Of a stretch of 51,960 nucleotides of DNA, positions 29,001 through 36,179 are shown piece after piece. The notes beneath the pieces were generated by a model. That model saw nothing but the letters and a program-made list of their open reading frames with translations, did no database searches and was not told where the DNA came from. The position numbers and the translations under genes were made by a program. This stretch comes from Proteromonas lacertae. Lineage: Eukaryota; Sar; Bigyra; Opalinata; Proteromonadidae. Position 1 is the first letter of the stretch; every line of letters begins with the position of its first letter. The DNA is taken from contig NGBS01001203.1 in NCBI GenBank assembly GCA_002245135.1, forward strand, positions 1-51,960, read 5' to 3'.

Positions 29001-32000
29001 ATGAAATCGATGGTTATAGATTGAATGTGACAGACGATGTGTTGAAAGAGTATAATATAATATTTAACAAGAGTAGTGGTGTGTTCAGTGGAATGAGTGA
29101 AAAGAATGGATATATGTATATCGAAGTAACAGCTTATAACTATGCAGGAGATAAAATGCAGAATGTAATATTGAATATAACAGATCCAATTCCTAACTCA
29201 TTGAATTACAGTAATGCTTTGATAGACAGAAAGTTTTATGTTGGAAAGAGTCATTCAATTGAACCATTAGAATATGATCGATCAATATTGTACTTTGAAA
29301 TAGAACCGCTAGAGAAATTAAGTGAATATGAATTGATATTTGATAAAATAAGTGGAAGAATAAGTGGAAATATTTCCTCTCCATTTGAATTTACAACCTT
29401 TACAATATTTGGATGTAATAATAATCCCGAAAATGTAAAATTGAATTACTCCTTAGAATTAATAGGCAAACATCCTCCACCTGTTTATATAGAATATAAT
29501 CCTAATTATTTATCTGTTTATATAAATGTAACATTCACATTTGACAATCCAAGAGTGATTGGTAATTATACCTCATTTGAAATAGATAGTTTAGATAAAT
29601 ATGAAAATGGAAACGTGAAATTTGATAGTAAGACTGGTAATTTTAGTGGTTATTATACAGTTTATTATGAAACTCCAATAGTGTTTATAATCTATGTAAT
29701 GAATGATGAAGGAAATGCTTCAACAAGTGTTAGTTTACAAGTATTATCACCTCCACCTTCTTCAATTGAATATAATCAAAGTGTTTATTATTGTATTCAG
29801 TTGTTAGATTGTGTAATACCCAAACCAACAATGGGAGATTTAGATAAAATCGATGGTTATTCAACGAATGATACAATATCAGAATATGGCTTAATATTGA
29901 ATAAAGTAGATGGATCTATAAATGGAATAGTAAATACAAAATATTTAGGTTTTATCTATTTGAATATAACAGCTTATAATTTAGCTGGTTTAATATCCAC
30001 AACTATAACAATAAAGATAATACGAAATGAACATGAAAGTGTTACTCCAGCTCCAATACCAAGTATTGAACCACCAACACCTCCACCTGAAAATGTAATA
30101 GAAGAAGTGAATGAAATGTTTAACCATGAAACTGTTTCTAGTTTTGTCAATGAAAATCCAATGATATTAAAGAGATTGGTTTGTAATTCAAATACAACTG
30201 ATTATTATGAAGATCTGATTAGAATAGAGGGAAAATTACCATCTATTTTTAGTATAGATGATGAAATAATGTTTATGAAATATCCAATCAGAAAATATAT
30301 AGGAGTTAATTTGCATTTACTTAAGAATGATGGATTTCCAGAATTAGAGAGCAAAAGATTAGGTAATATGAAAAACATAACGAATTTAGTATTAGCCTCA
30401 ACTGATAAAACTAATACACCATTGAGAATAATGAAATATGCAAATAATTCAAATATATTCAGACTTGATATTTCATTATACAAACAACATAATGGAAATA
30501 GAAGAAAATATAACAATAATAAAAATAGAAGAAAGTTGCAATATTAATGATGATGATTATAAGATAATCGAATTATTTGAAATAAAAGAATGTGGAATAT
30601 TTGGTGATTTAATAAATGTGAGAATGCAAAACATATACATAAGAATCTATGATACATTAGAAATCAAATGTAATGGAACATATGGTATTTTAGCCAATAC
30701 AATAGTTAATTCAACATTAAAGAATATAAAAATCGAATTTTTCAATTCCAATACAAGACATATGTATGTATATAGTAATTATGGTGATAAGTTTGGAATA
30801 TTGTGTGGAAATGCAATTAATTCATCATTTATAAATGTTCGAATAATTGGTGATTCTTTAACAATAAAACCACAATCAAATGATAAAGATGTAAAAGAAG
30901 ATATGATAACATCTACAATGATAGGAGAATGTGATAACTGTTCAATAGAATTTTCGTTTGTAGAATTATTATCATTAAGAATAGTAAATGAAATTGAAGA
31001 TGATACTACAAGAATAATATTTGGTGGTATATTTGGTTTAGTAAATAATGGATATAATTCAATGAATGTCACATTTGCATTAGTAAGAAAGTCATTATTA
31101 ATAACATCATCTGAAAATAAAGGAATGATAATAATATTCGGTGGATTAGTTGGTTTGATAAAAAATGAAACAAAAGTTGATATTTATTCATGTTGGTATA
31201 AGATGGTTTCAAGTGGAATAAGCAGTAATAGTAAAGAGATGAGATTTGGTGGATTGATTGGTTATTATGAAGATATTAAGAATAATAAGAATAACCTGAA
31301 AATAGAATATTCCTATGTTAGATTTATTATCTCCTACAGATATATAAGTGATATTTATATTGGATTATTCTTTGGATTTGAAAATGAGAATACAACAAAT
31401 CCAGAACTAATGGAATCATTAATCAATAAAAATAATTATGGTTATTCTTCTTATCCATTCATATGTAATTCTGATTCATATTATATAGAACCATTTGCTA
31501 AACCTCCATCTGGAAGATTATTAAATGAAAAAGATCCAGGCGAACCAAATCAATGGCCTTCATTCTGTACAAATAACAGTACATTTTATGGTGATGGTAT
31601 TTATCATTCCTGTTGTTATAGAAATGCATGTAATGAAAAATTAAAATCCTTCAATTACATTTATAGTACAATAGCTGAATTCTATACAAATTATGCTCCA
31701 GCTGAAACACCAGAAGGGCTTCATGATAAATCAACCTTATTTTTGGAAAGAAGAATGTTTTTAACACCATATTCAAGATTATCAAAAAGAAAAGTAGTAA
31801 CAAAGAATTATAAACATTCGAAAGCCTATTTATCAATGAATACAAATGCCGATTGTCCATTCAATTGTAGAGGAAATGGTAAATGTTTGAATGGAAAATG
31901 TGCTTGTTATCGTGGTTATGATGGTGGTGATTGTAGTTTAAGAACATGTCCATATGGAAAAGTGAATGGATTGAATGTTTATATGGAATGTTCTAATCAA

Positions 32001-32798
32001 GGAAAATGTAATAGAAACAGTGGAATGTGTGAATGTAATGCTGGATTTGAAGGAAGAGATTGTTCTAGAATGAGTTGTCCAAATCAATGTAGTAATCATG
32101 GAGTATGTCATGAAGTAAAAGATGTAGAATTAGTGGATGGAAGAATAATTCCCAAATTTAGTCGAGATTATAAGAAACTAGATGGACAATTAGTTCAAAT
32201 TTGTATATGTGATGATGAATATGAAGGATATGATTGTAGTTTAAGAAAATGTCCAAGAGGATATTATGAAAGAAGTGATGATTGTGAATCATTCTCTCAA
32301 GATAAACAAACAATAATATTTAACATTACTTCAAATACCCCAAATCTTGGTGAAGGTTTGAAAGTGTTTTTGAGATATACAGATCCATTTGGAATGAAAT
32401 GGTATACAAATGAAATAAGATACAATGTATTGGATGATTGGAAGAAAGAACTATATACATTGCCAAGTGGAATAATTAGTTTAGAAGATATAATGTTGGA
32501 TGAAGATTATGAAAGAACCAAAATAGAGATAGTATATTCAAAACATCAAACAGGAAGACAAATTCCAATTGAAATAATAGGTAAAAAAGAGATAAAGAAA
32601 CATAGAGAAGTATATAATGTAGATAAGATAACAGAATTATTAAATACAGAAATAGTGAAAGTTGAATCAATAATGGATAATACATTACCAGCTACAACAT
32701 GTAGTGACAATGGTATTTGTAATAGTAAGAGTGGATTATGTGAATGTTTTGATGGTTTTGAAGGAAATGCTTGTGATAGAACATTAAATGATTTTTAA
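391..32798 (+). CDS. Giant secreted multidomain (matrix/adhesion-type) protein gene, frame interrupted
   Basis: One gene, or the remains of one, of about 32.4 kb. It starts at ATG 391 with a hydrophobic signal peptide completed by a 28-nt intron (413-440). The same module types then run on without a gap to the stop at 32798, so the frames listed separately below look like parts of one product of roughly 10,800 residues. Modules repeat in order: galactose-binding-like units (NGxEIxRRNMP and xVEIHK motifs), discoidin-like units (EARYFNQFEISGCTND), sushi-like cysteine units, He_PIG/Ig-like units (LPxGLxxxxxxGxISG), PA14-like units, a GLUG-like region and EGF-like repeats. No transmembrane segment is visible at the C-terminus, so a secreted or matrix protein is inferred. 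After about 11.07 kb the frame shifts many times: at least six single-step shifts at 24.0-30.5 kb and more inside the 5.9-kb tandem copies. Consensus errors, pseudogenisation or an annotated gene split are all possible. Confidence 0.65.
413..440 (+). other. 28-nt micro-intron within the signal-peptide coding region
   Basis: ATG at 391 opens a frame that stops at 454-456, while the long frame from about 440 has no ATG near its start. Removing 413-440 (GTATAT...TTTTAG) joins them exactly and gives MKLLLILSLCFANILA as the N-terminus, a good signal peptide with a plausible cleavage site. The 5' site GTATAT and the short length match the introns that restore the frames of the genes at 33996-36057 and 36180-37698. 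Confidence 0.75.
10592..16509 (+). repeat. 5.9-kb tandem duplication, copy A
   Basis: It begins at the GACGCTTGG motif at 10592, which recurs at 16510 and 22418. Nearly identical to copy B over its whole length, apart from single-base indels and two clusters of substitutions. The left boundary lies within a paralogous segment encoding LGRxDxxKDAWKF. Confidence 0.9.
11064..16908 (+). CDS. Giant protein, tandem copy A, fragmented frame
   Basis: This is the first full copy of the 5.9-kb duplicated block. It is spread over frames 11064-11492, 11474-12877, 13271-14380, 14364-15485, 15673-16044 and 16234-16908, each passing to the next by a short overlap or gap. It encodes two galactose-binding-like modules (about 11780-12210 and 12400-12830), a discoidin-like module (13020-13320), a sushi-like unit (13330-13480), He_PIG-like units, and two PA14-like domains (13950-14450 and 14750-15180). 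Against copy B the breaks coincide with one- or two-base differences. For example GGTGGCTGGCGG near 14367 stands where copy B has GGTGGTGGTGG. That pattern fits consensus errors or recent decay. Two clusters of real substitutions (about 12975-13010 and 13168-13222) show the copy is not a simple assembly echo of B. Confidence 0.6.
16510..22417 (+). repeat. 5.9-kb tandem duplication, copy B
   Basis: Direct repeat of 10592-16509, about 5,908 bp long. It is followed immediately by the partial copy C. Confidence 0.9.
16865..21914 (+). CDS. Giant protein, tandem copy B
   Basis: Second full copy of the 5.9-kb block. A frame from 16865 to 17245 passes to one continuous frame of about 1,600 codons (17118-21914). 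The frame includes two galactose-binding-like modules (about 17690-18120 and 18310-18750), a discoidin-like module (18940-19230), a sushi-like unit (19250-19390), He_PIG-like units, a PA14-like domain with WWNPC (20060-20075), a second PA14-like domain (20670-21080) and He_PIG units. It is the best preserved copy and serves as the reference for reading copy A. The frame stops at 21914 beside a one-base difference from copy A (near 21900), and the next frame opens at once. Confidence 0.65.
21926..24076 (+). CDS. Giant protein, end of copy B, partial copy C and unique continuation
   Basis: This frame finishes copy B, runs through the partial third copy C (22418-23480) with no break, and then leaves the repeat at about 23480. 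From there the sequence is unique: a sushi-like cysteine unit resembling the one in A and B but diverged (about 23480-23600), a second cysteine-bearing unit (23600-23750), and a He_PIG-like unit with ISIDVTSGIISGS near 23865-23905. Copy C reads cleanly where copies A and B are disturbed, for example around 22795 and 23085. The frame stops at 24076, inside the next frame's overlap. Confidence 0.6.
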   Translation: MIKNPSTSNEKPVLSYNPSNFELVKGIEYEFYPSIENGGKIFEIENENEIPNGMKIDKINGLISGRIESDIVDEKVIRISVTNTNNNMTSKKLTINFSSIECKFSLFEVKLKIHEDDLNFISYSMKSDKKEYKLFNRKVGDNKREFCEDIENVKVELGRDDGNKDAWKFSEFVISIVDGGDVFRDNYRGGEMNVLNVNLKNYFKSSDEFKYSDVNPTSIDWLEGKSIEEWKDVNGVEPLNGVKERYYIKKIEFKESTNNLTSFYIRMKYFGKVILYMNGMKFYETNPNYAVATSVNDFEYYKISGSISLLERNNSNYLGIIYENIYNYAGVDIIELKEMFLISGIDSCSYSIYEDYDNSYVYENIASVNNTQYHEPVYNAFKHLRDGSKSTWQYGNISQLIQFGMKFSNYESKWFNGVIIKTGTTKDRYAVDWKLNVRINSTTQKTILERNGDNQDVFATGYVTKYFSSDNNDDYMSYNGIELYISKTWELMDFETTEISPLSCKNSCFKEGEWKSISRGEIRNVKCGINTDAYKTRKCNDDLEWENEIDDRMCNAKCMKDVYGLNITTNAGTKVNITCPIGIDGNWIAYCDATINPSFISIQDNCYDVRYEMIYYIEKENNINISPIIIGNIPSLEFTLLSNPNYISIDVTSGIISGSIPSEMTDGVIRIEVNIKPRNINYTIDIVVKSENQNNDFYQLLVSESEKVAIDKSVYN
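22418..23480 (+). repeat. Partial third copy C of the tandem block (1,063 bp)
   Basis: It matches the first 1,063 bp of copy A (10592-11654) and of copy B, then diverges abruptly after ATCAATATCAA. A short third copy of the unit's start is what unequal crossing-over between two 1-kb repeats would leave. Confidence 0.9.
24039..26286 (+). CDS. Giant protein, central low-complexity Asn/Ser-rich part, four frames
   Basis: Four short overlapping frames (24039-24926, 24901-25371, 25349-25930, 25912-26286) continue the same coding strand with the same composition. The steps are +1, +1, +1 and then -1. The encoded region is rich in Asn, Ser, Ile and Lys, with beta-strand-like spacing and few cysteines. 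I could not assign modules except a He_PIG-like end (GIMFDEKSGIFSGIP at about 26227-26271). No GT-AG micro-intron of the local type explains any of the shifts. No shared slippery motif is seen at the four overlaps, so single-base errors or decay are the simplest reading. Confidence 0.55.
26237..30547 (+). CDS. Giant protein, array of He_PIG/Ig-like repeats
   Basis: A clean frame of about 1,430 codons made almost entirely of Ig-like putative-Ig (He_PIG) repeats of about 95-100 residues. Each carries a pattern such as YNITLNNENGIISGIP and starts near a PPP or YPPP linker. About a dozen repeats can be counted. An in-frame 843-bp (281-codon) duplication lies at 27209-28894. Near the C-end (about 30045-30100) is a Pro-rich hinge, PAPIPSIEPPTPPPE, after which the repeats end. 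The family is a beta-sandwich found in bacterial and protist surface proteins, and an extended stalk is the likely role. The frame passes to the next one with an overlap of about 110 bp. Confidence 0.65.
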   Translation: MMKRVEYFQEYQINTLEEIEIEVKMKNYKYEFNTKLKIEVIYPPPNQLKYENESYEIILNEIFEIKPSEWDDKVEAKFSYESNINLEDYNITLNNENGIISGIPTELLNRTEIRIILKNRGGNISFILNLSITYPPLSRISYDKEKIGVLDAYFEYKPNYEHPDPSVKYKMNKEDLNILRDAELTFNESNGIISGFPIIEINKMLKIKITSDNDKEGIEIEISVIINTLPPEVYYENSTMKVYYNVSFIYKPISIVMKQNIYFVSEEDEKILEEYNMKLNNKTGEISGKPMKLTDKTKDVIIRINVNNTVGSNSTILKIVVVYSPPTVLEYPKDNLKIFVDEEFELKPCKVVGEIDIKFRLESKETDIFDKYNITIDENDGTIRGLSHEVIYDPIEISITAYNEEGSISFKMNFTVVYPIPFEFSSEEVSYLYNTITSFETKEIKTKYSGKDLNIKYECSPDPNDYKLKFNETNGIISGLLNIANTYNFTISASNLEGKSSESIRISIRIRNVKCSKLEYSSSNYTFYEYESVVKIPSPESDTMIDYYEMLEESKLESYGLKFNKSTGEISGVSGKRTRGEVFRIFGINEDGNCSTQITIIIKIRPPTVLEYSTNNLKVYIGEEFELKPSKIVGKTDIKFRLESKETDIFDKYNITIDENDGTIRGLSHEVIYDPIEISITAYNEEGSISFKMNFTVVYPIPFEFSSEEVSYLYNTITSFETKEIKTKYSGKDLNIKYECSPDPNDYKLKFNETNGIISGLLNIANTYNFTISASNLEGKSSESIRISIRIRNVKCSKLEYSSSNYTFYEYESVVKIPSPESDTMIDYYEMLEESKLESYGLKFNKLTGEITGFCINRTRGEIFKIFGINEDGNCSTQITIMITIPPPPFYGYENNNVIIFKRTRESRSSNPILKFNNNTVNEIDGYRLNVTDDVLKEYNIIFNKSSGVFSGMSEKNGYMYIEVTAYNYAGDKMQNVILNITDPIPNSLNYSNALIDRKFYVGKSHSIEPLEYDRSILYFEIEPLEKLSEYELIFDKISGRISGNISSPFEFTTFTIFGCNNNPENVKLNYSLELIGKHPPPVYIEYNPNYLSVYINVTFTFDNPRVIGNYTSFEIDSLDKYENGNVKFDSKTGNFSGYYTVYYETPIVFIIYVMNDEGNASTSVSLQVLSPPPSSIEYNQSVYYCIQLLDCVIPKPTMGDLDKIDGYSTNDTISEYGLILNKVDGSINGIVNTKYLGFIYLNITAYNLAGLISTTITIKIIRNEHESVTPAPIPSIEPPTPPPENVIEEVNEMFNHETVSSFVNENPMILKRLVCNSNTTDYYEDLIRIEGKLPSIFSIDDEIMFMKYPIRKYIGVNLHLLKNDGFPELESKRLGNMKNITNLVLASTDKTNTPLRIMKYANNSNIFRLDISLYKQHNGNRRKYNNNKNRRKLQY
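27209..28051 (+). repeat. 843-bp in-frame tandem duplication, unit 1
   Basis: Encodes about three He_PIG/Ig-like repeats, starting PPTVLEY. The interior is almost identical in nucleotides to unit 2 (for example from 27302 against 28145). Only the first 90 bp and the last 100 bp differ noticeably. Confidence 0.9.
28052..28894 (+). repeat. 843-bp in-frame tandem duplication, unit 2
   Basis: Second unit. The period of 843 bp equals exactly 281 codons, so the duplication keeps the frame. Divergence at both edges with an identical core suggests an older duplication homogenised by gene conversion. Confidence 0.9.
30438..32798 (+). CDS. Giant protein, C-terminal GLUG-like and EGF-like part
   Basis: The first half (about 30590-31390) has repeats such as IFGLV, IFGGLVGLI and RFGGLIGYY, typical of GLUG-like beta-helix segments in surface proteins. 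A Cys-rich spacer follows (31460-31630). Three tenascin-type EGF-like repeats lie at about 31845-32265 (for example CNRNSGMCECNAGFEGRDC). A beta-rich domain of about 140 residues comes next, then a last EGF-like unit (32695-32785, CSDNGICNSKSGLCECF). The stop TAA is at 32796-32798. No membrane anchor or GPI-type hydrophobic tail is visible, which supports secretion. The EGF block explains where the long gene ends, 88 bp from the convergent neighbour. Confidence 0.7.
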   Translation: MQIIQIYSDLIFHYTNNIMEIEENITIIKIEESCNINDDDYKIIELFEIKECGIFGDLINVRMQNIYIRIYDTLEIKCNGTYGILANTIVNSTLKNIKIEFFNSNTRHMYVYSNYGDKFGILCGNAINSSFINVRIIGDSLTIKPQSNDKDVKEDMITSTMIGECDNCSIEFSFVELLSLRIVNEIEDDTTRIIFGGIFGLVNNGYNSMNVTFALVRKSLLITSSENKGMIIIFGGLVGLIKNETKVDIYSCWYKMVSSGISSNSKEMRFGGLIGYYEDIKNNKNNLKIEYSYVRFIISYRYISDIYIGLFFGFENENTTNPELMESLINKNNYGYSSYPFICNSDSYYIEPFAKPPSGRLLNEKDPGEPNQWPSFCTNNSTFYGDGIYHSCCYRNACNEKLKSFNYIYSTIAEFYTNYAPAETPEGLHDKSTLFLERRMFLTPYSRLSKRKVVTKNYKHSKAYLSMNTNADCPFNCRGNGKCLNGKCACYRGYDGGDCSLRTCPYGKVNGLNVYMECSNQGKCNRNSGMCECNAGFEGRDCSRMSCPNQCSNHGVCHEVKDVELVDGRIIPKFSRDYKKLDGQLVQICICDDEYEGYDCSLRKCPRGYYERSDDCESFSQDKQTIIFNITSNTPNLGEGLKVFLRYTDPFGMKWYTNEIRYNVLDDWKKELYTLPSGIISLEDIMLDEDYERTKIEIVYSKHQTGRQIPIEIIGKKEIKKHREVYNVDKITELLNTEIVKVESIMDNTLPATTCSDNGICNSKSGLCECFDGFEGNACDRTLNDF

Positions 32799-32886
32799 AT
32801 TATTATTATTATTATATGAATTACTAAATAAAAATAAAAATATTGTTGGATTAATGAATAATAAAACAACAAAATAAAGAATTAAT

Positions 32887-33907
32887 TTATATTTTTATAC
32901 CAAATAAATTCTCTTTCACATGATACTTCTTCTTTAACTTATCCAAAATTTGATTTGCCATATTTGGTCGAAATTCTTTCAATACTCCTATCAATATATT
33001 TATTTGCCAAACTATATGATGAGTATTAGTCTCTCCATTCAAGCAAAACCAATCTAAAGTACCTAGATTCTTTACTCCAATTGGTTTATATCTTAATACT
33101 CGATCTCTTAATTCATCTCGATAATCAACTAATAACATTTGATGTGCTTTTAGCCAATTACTTGTATCTATATCACTTACTTGTTTTATTGTTGTATATC
33201 TTCCCAATAAGTGAAAATGAGATCCTACATACATATCCCATATATAAATAGGTAATGTTGTGGTAGGAGATTCATAATTATTCACTGTATATATATCATC
33301 TGATTCATTTTCTATCATTACATCTATTGTATTGCTATCTATATGATAGGTTAATTCAATATTTCTTGTTATTGGTTTGGTTACAACAGATACTTCTTCC
33401 CATGAAGAGTGAAATTTCAATTCTTTTATTTCACATAATTTCTTTCTTTTCATTGTTTTGGATTTTTTAGAAGATTTTGTTTCTGAATAACCTTCAGATT
33501 GTTCTTCATTATAATTATCTTCTTCGGAATCTTTTATGTTTCTAATTATTATATAACAGTAATAATTATATACAGCAAATCTTCATCATCATCTTGTTCT
33601 AAATCGATTAAAGTTGGTTGATCTTCTTTATTCTCATTCTCAATTTGATTATTACCTTGTGGGGTATTTGGTTCAAATATTATATCTTCATCCTCTTCTT
33701 CTCTTTCTAAAGCATTTTCGTTCTGACGTTTTTTATTCTATGTTATAAATTTAGATTATTAAATACCTCTTCTTGTTCTTGCAAATAATTATCATAATTG
33801 TCCTACAAACTATAAAACTAAAAGTAATTTACTTCTATATCATCATTATTCCCTTCTTCATATCTATTCTCTCTATTTAAATAGAATGATAAAAATCAAT
33901 ACGACAT
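32887..33907 (-). CDS. Conserved-looking acidic protein, five exons
   Basis: I do not recognise the family. The long open frame covers only 32887-33541. Upstream, four micro-introns join short exons in frame: exon 1 33903-33907 (only ATGTC), exon 2 33833-33872, exon 3 33767-33802, exon 4 33574-33737, exon 5 32887-33541. Introns are 30, 30, 29 and 32 nt, all GT-AG. The product is 299 residues. The first 110 are acidic and low-complexity, with a Lys/Ser-rich stretch (SSKKSKTMKRKK) that could be a nuclear signal. The last 170 look like a globular domain with aromatic motifs WDMYVGSHFHLLGRYTTIKQ and LDWFCLNGETN. It is convergent with the giant gene (88-bp gap) and divergent from the Tsc1-like gene (88 bp between start codons). 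Confidence 0.75.
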
Positions 33908-33995
33908 ATCTTGATTATTTGTGAAAATCAGAAAAAAATAAAACAGAAAGCTTGTAAGTTATCAAGCTTAGTTGAATTGACAATTACATTGACAA
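33908..33995. promoter_or_regulatory. 88-bp divergent promoter region
   Basis: The 88 bp between the start codons of two divergent genes must hold both promoters. It contains a dyad AAGCTTG (33948-33954) and CAAGCTT (33963-33969) separated by 8 bp. An AAGCTTGA also lies about 50 bp upstream of the giant gene's start codon. Function is inferred from position only. Confidence 0.45.
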
Positions 33996-36057
33996 ATGAC
34001 AACAACATCAGAATCTATTATCAAAAGAATAATAGAAAATATTCAAAGTGGTAAATATTGTGAAAGTGATGTAAATGATTTAACAAATACTATACTTAGA
34101 AATCAAATATGTAATTCTTTATATGAACAATTAATCCAACCCAAAGTAGTAAGAAATGAAGATGAAGAAGTGAATTTAATCTCAATAATAGAAGCTAGTT
34201 TGAACTATTACAGTTTAATCACTCAATATGTAAGTTCACCATTTAAGAAGAGTGGTTTTATAGAGAGTTGGGAAAATAGAATATTGTTATATATATCAGA
34301 AAAACCAACTCGATTGATGATGAATTTTAGTGAAATACTTGATACTGCTATTAGTGATAATGACAAATTTATAGAAAAATTATTAGACAATATACTTAAG
34401 AATGAACCAGACAGTTCCGATTACAGTAGTGATTTGATAAATTCTTTTGATTCTCATTTTCAGTTATATATAAAAGCATTCAACTCTTTGATAGTAAGCT
34501 GTTGTAACAACAGAAGTGAACTGTTTAAATTGTTAAATTTAGAATTACGAATATTCAGATATGTTACTCATTATAATCCGAAATGTGAAGATATTCGAGA
34601 GTTTATATCCAATCATATAAATTTAATGAATTCTTTATCAGAACAACAATATCAAATAGATAAAACAGCAAAAGTACCCATACAAGGAAATAATACAAGT
34701 ATTAGTACAAATTATCAAGTTTATCAAGTTATATTGTCAGTTTTAGTTATTTTATTACCATTAGTACCAGATATGTTAGAAGATCACACTGATAGTATAT
34801 TAGATGGAATAATTAATATATGTAATCTATACAATCCAGTAGATAGCTATGATATATGTTGTATTTGTCGTTATATTGTATTGACATTATATGCAATAAG
34901 TCCTATCAAAATCCATGAATATTTAATGAATAATAATTTGTCCAATAAGCTTAGTTTTATTTTATTTGGAAATGTTTCATTCAATTACCAGCAATTTGAT
35001 TTTTCATTTAGTAATACCGTAAAGTCCCTTACCAATAATTCAAATTCAATATCATTGAATGAATTACGTCATTTTATATTCGAATTATCATTAACACCAT
35101 TAAAATTGCAATTAAATAGTATTTATGAAACAAACAATGTCGATAAGAATTATACAAAATGTATTAACACTTTTAATAAATATATTAAATCATTTCCATT
35201 AATTGAAGAATATACTAATAAAGATATCCTTCCAGATGATTTACTTTCAATTGCTCCTCCTGTTTTTAACTTTTGTAATTATATTGGTGATTATGATAAA
35301 AAGAATAGAAATGAAAATGAAAAACATTACTATGAAGAACTGTTTAATGAAATTCAAAGTGAACATAAAGAATATGTTGAAATATTAACAAAGAAATCTA
35401 TTGAAATTGATGTATATTTATATATATATATATATTTAATATTATTACTATTATTAGAATGAAGCTAAAAAGTCTAGAGAATCATGTAAATATAACCAAA
35501 ATTTCAATGAAAATGATGAATATGCTGTATAATGTTATATTATTTTTATTTTCTATTATTAATAGAAAAAGATTCAACATTATCAAGAGCAAATTGCATT
35601 ATTAAATAGTAAACTATCAGAGTATGAAGAGATTAATGTTGATAAATTGAAAGATGAGAATAAATGTTATAAAGAAGCACTTACACAATGGGAAGTTTAT
35701 AATAAGAATTATATTGAAGATTCAATTGATTCGCTTTATAATAAAGCCAACAGTGATATTGAAAAATTAGAATTAAGAATATCTGAATTGGAAAAACAAA
35801 ATGAAATACTTAGTGGAACAATAACTGAAATGAAAAAATATCCAAATAAAGATGGAGAGAAAGATAATAATCAGGAGATTCTTTCATTACAAGACCAATA
35901 TTCAAAATTACAGTTTACTTTAGATGAAACAATCGAACAGTATGAATCTCATCTGGATGAAATGAGAAAAGAATTGGAATTGAAAGATGTATGTAATTGT
36001 TATTAATATATTTAATAGAAAGAATTAACTCAGTTGGGAAGTAAATATGGATGTTAA
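33996..36057 (+). CDS. Hamartin (Tsc1)-like helical-repeat and coiled-coil protein, four exons
   Basis: Exons are 33996-35411, 35458-35526, 35566-35988 and 36019-36057. Introns are 46, 39 and 30 nt (GTATAT, GTATAA and GTATGT 5' sites, all ending AG). Joined, they encode 648 residues. The N-terminal 430 residues are alpha-helical, in HEAT/ARM style. The stretch VLSVLVILLPLVPDMLEDH followed by RYIVLTLYAISPIKIHEYL resembles the hamartin core, where a hydrophobic LV-LPMIP helix precedes a helix ending in a YP-F-SFLR motif. The last 200 residues are coiled coil (for example LRISELEKQNEIL). Tsc1 partners Tsc2, the Rheb GAP, at the lysosome. The assignment rests on recalled resemblance and architecture. 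An alternative is another ARM plus coiled-coil tether such as a p115/Uso1-like protein. The shorter length than human Tsc1 fits a protist version. Confidence 0.5.
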
Positions 36058-36179
36058 TAGGAGTAATTGTTTTAATTTTGATTATTAAAAGTAATTAAAT
36101 GGGTTTTATATTTCTATTGTTGTTTTCATCACTTTTTAATATAAATTACAATAGAAAATGACTAAATTTATAGGTTAAT

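Noticed and set aside
24039-30547. Micro-introns as the cause of the frame changes at 24.05, 24.9, 25.35, 25.9, 26.25 and 30.5 kb
   Set aside because: No GTATNN...AG segment of suitable length joins the frames at these overlaps. The frames overlap rather than being separated by stop-rich spacers.
24039-30547. Programmed +1 frameshifting of Euplotes type
   Set aside because: The codons and stops at the overlaps differ from one another (TGA and TAA after various codons) and one step is in the other direction. There is no shared slippery motif.
35400-35462. C-terminus VYLYIYIYLILLLLLE of the Tsc1-like protein as a membrane helix
   Set aside because: It is read-through into the 46-nt intron. 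Splicing continues the coiled coil instead.
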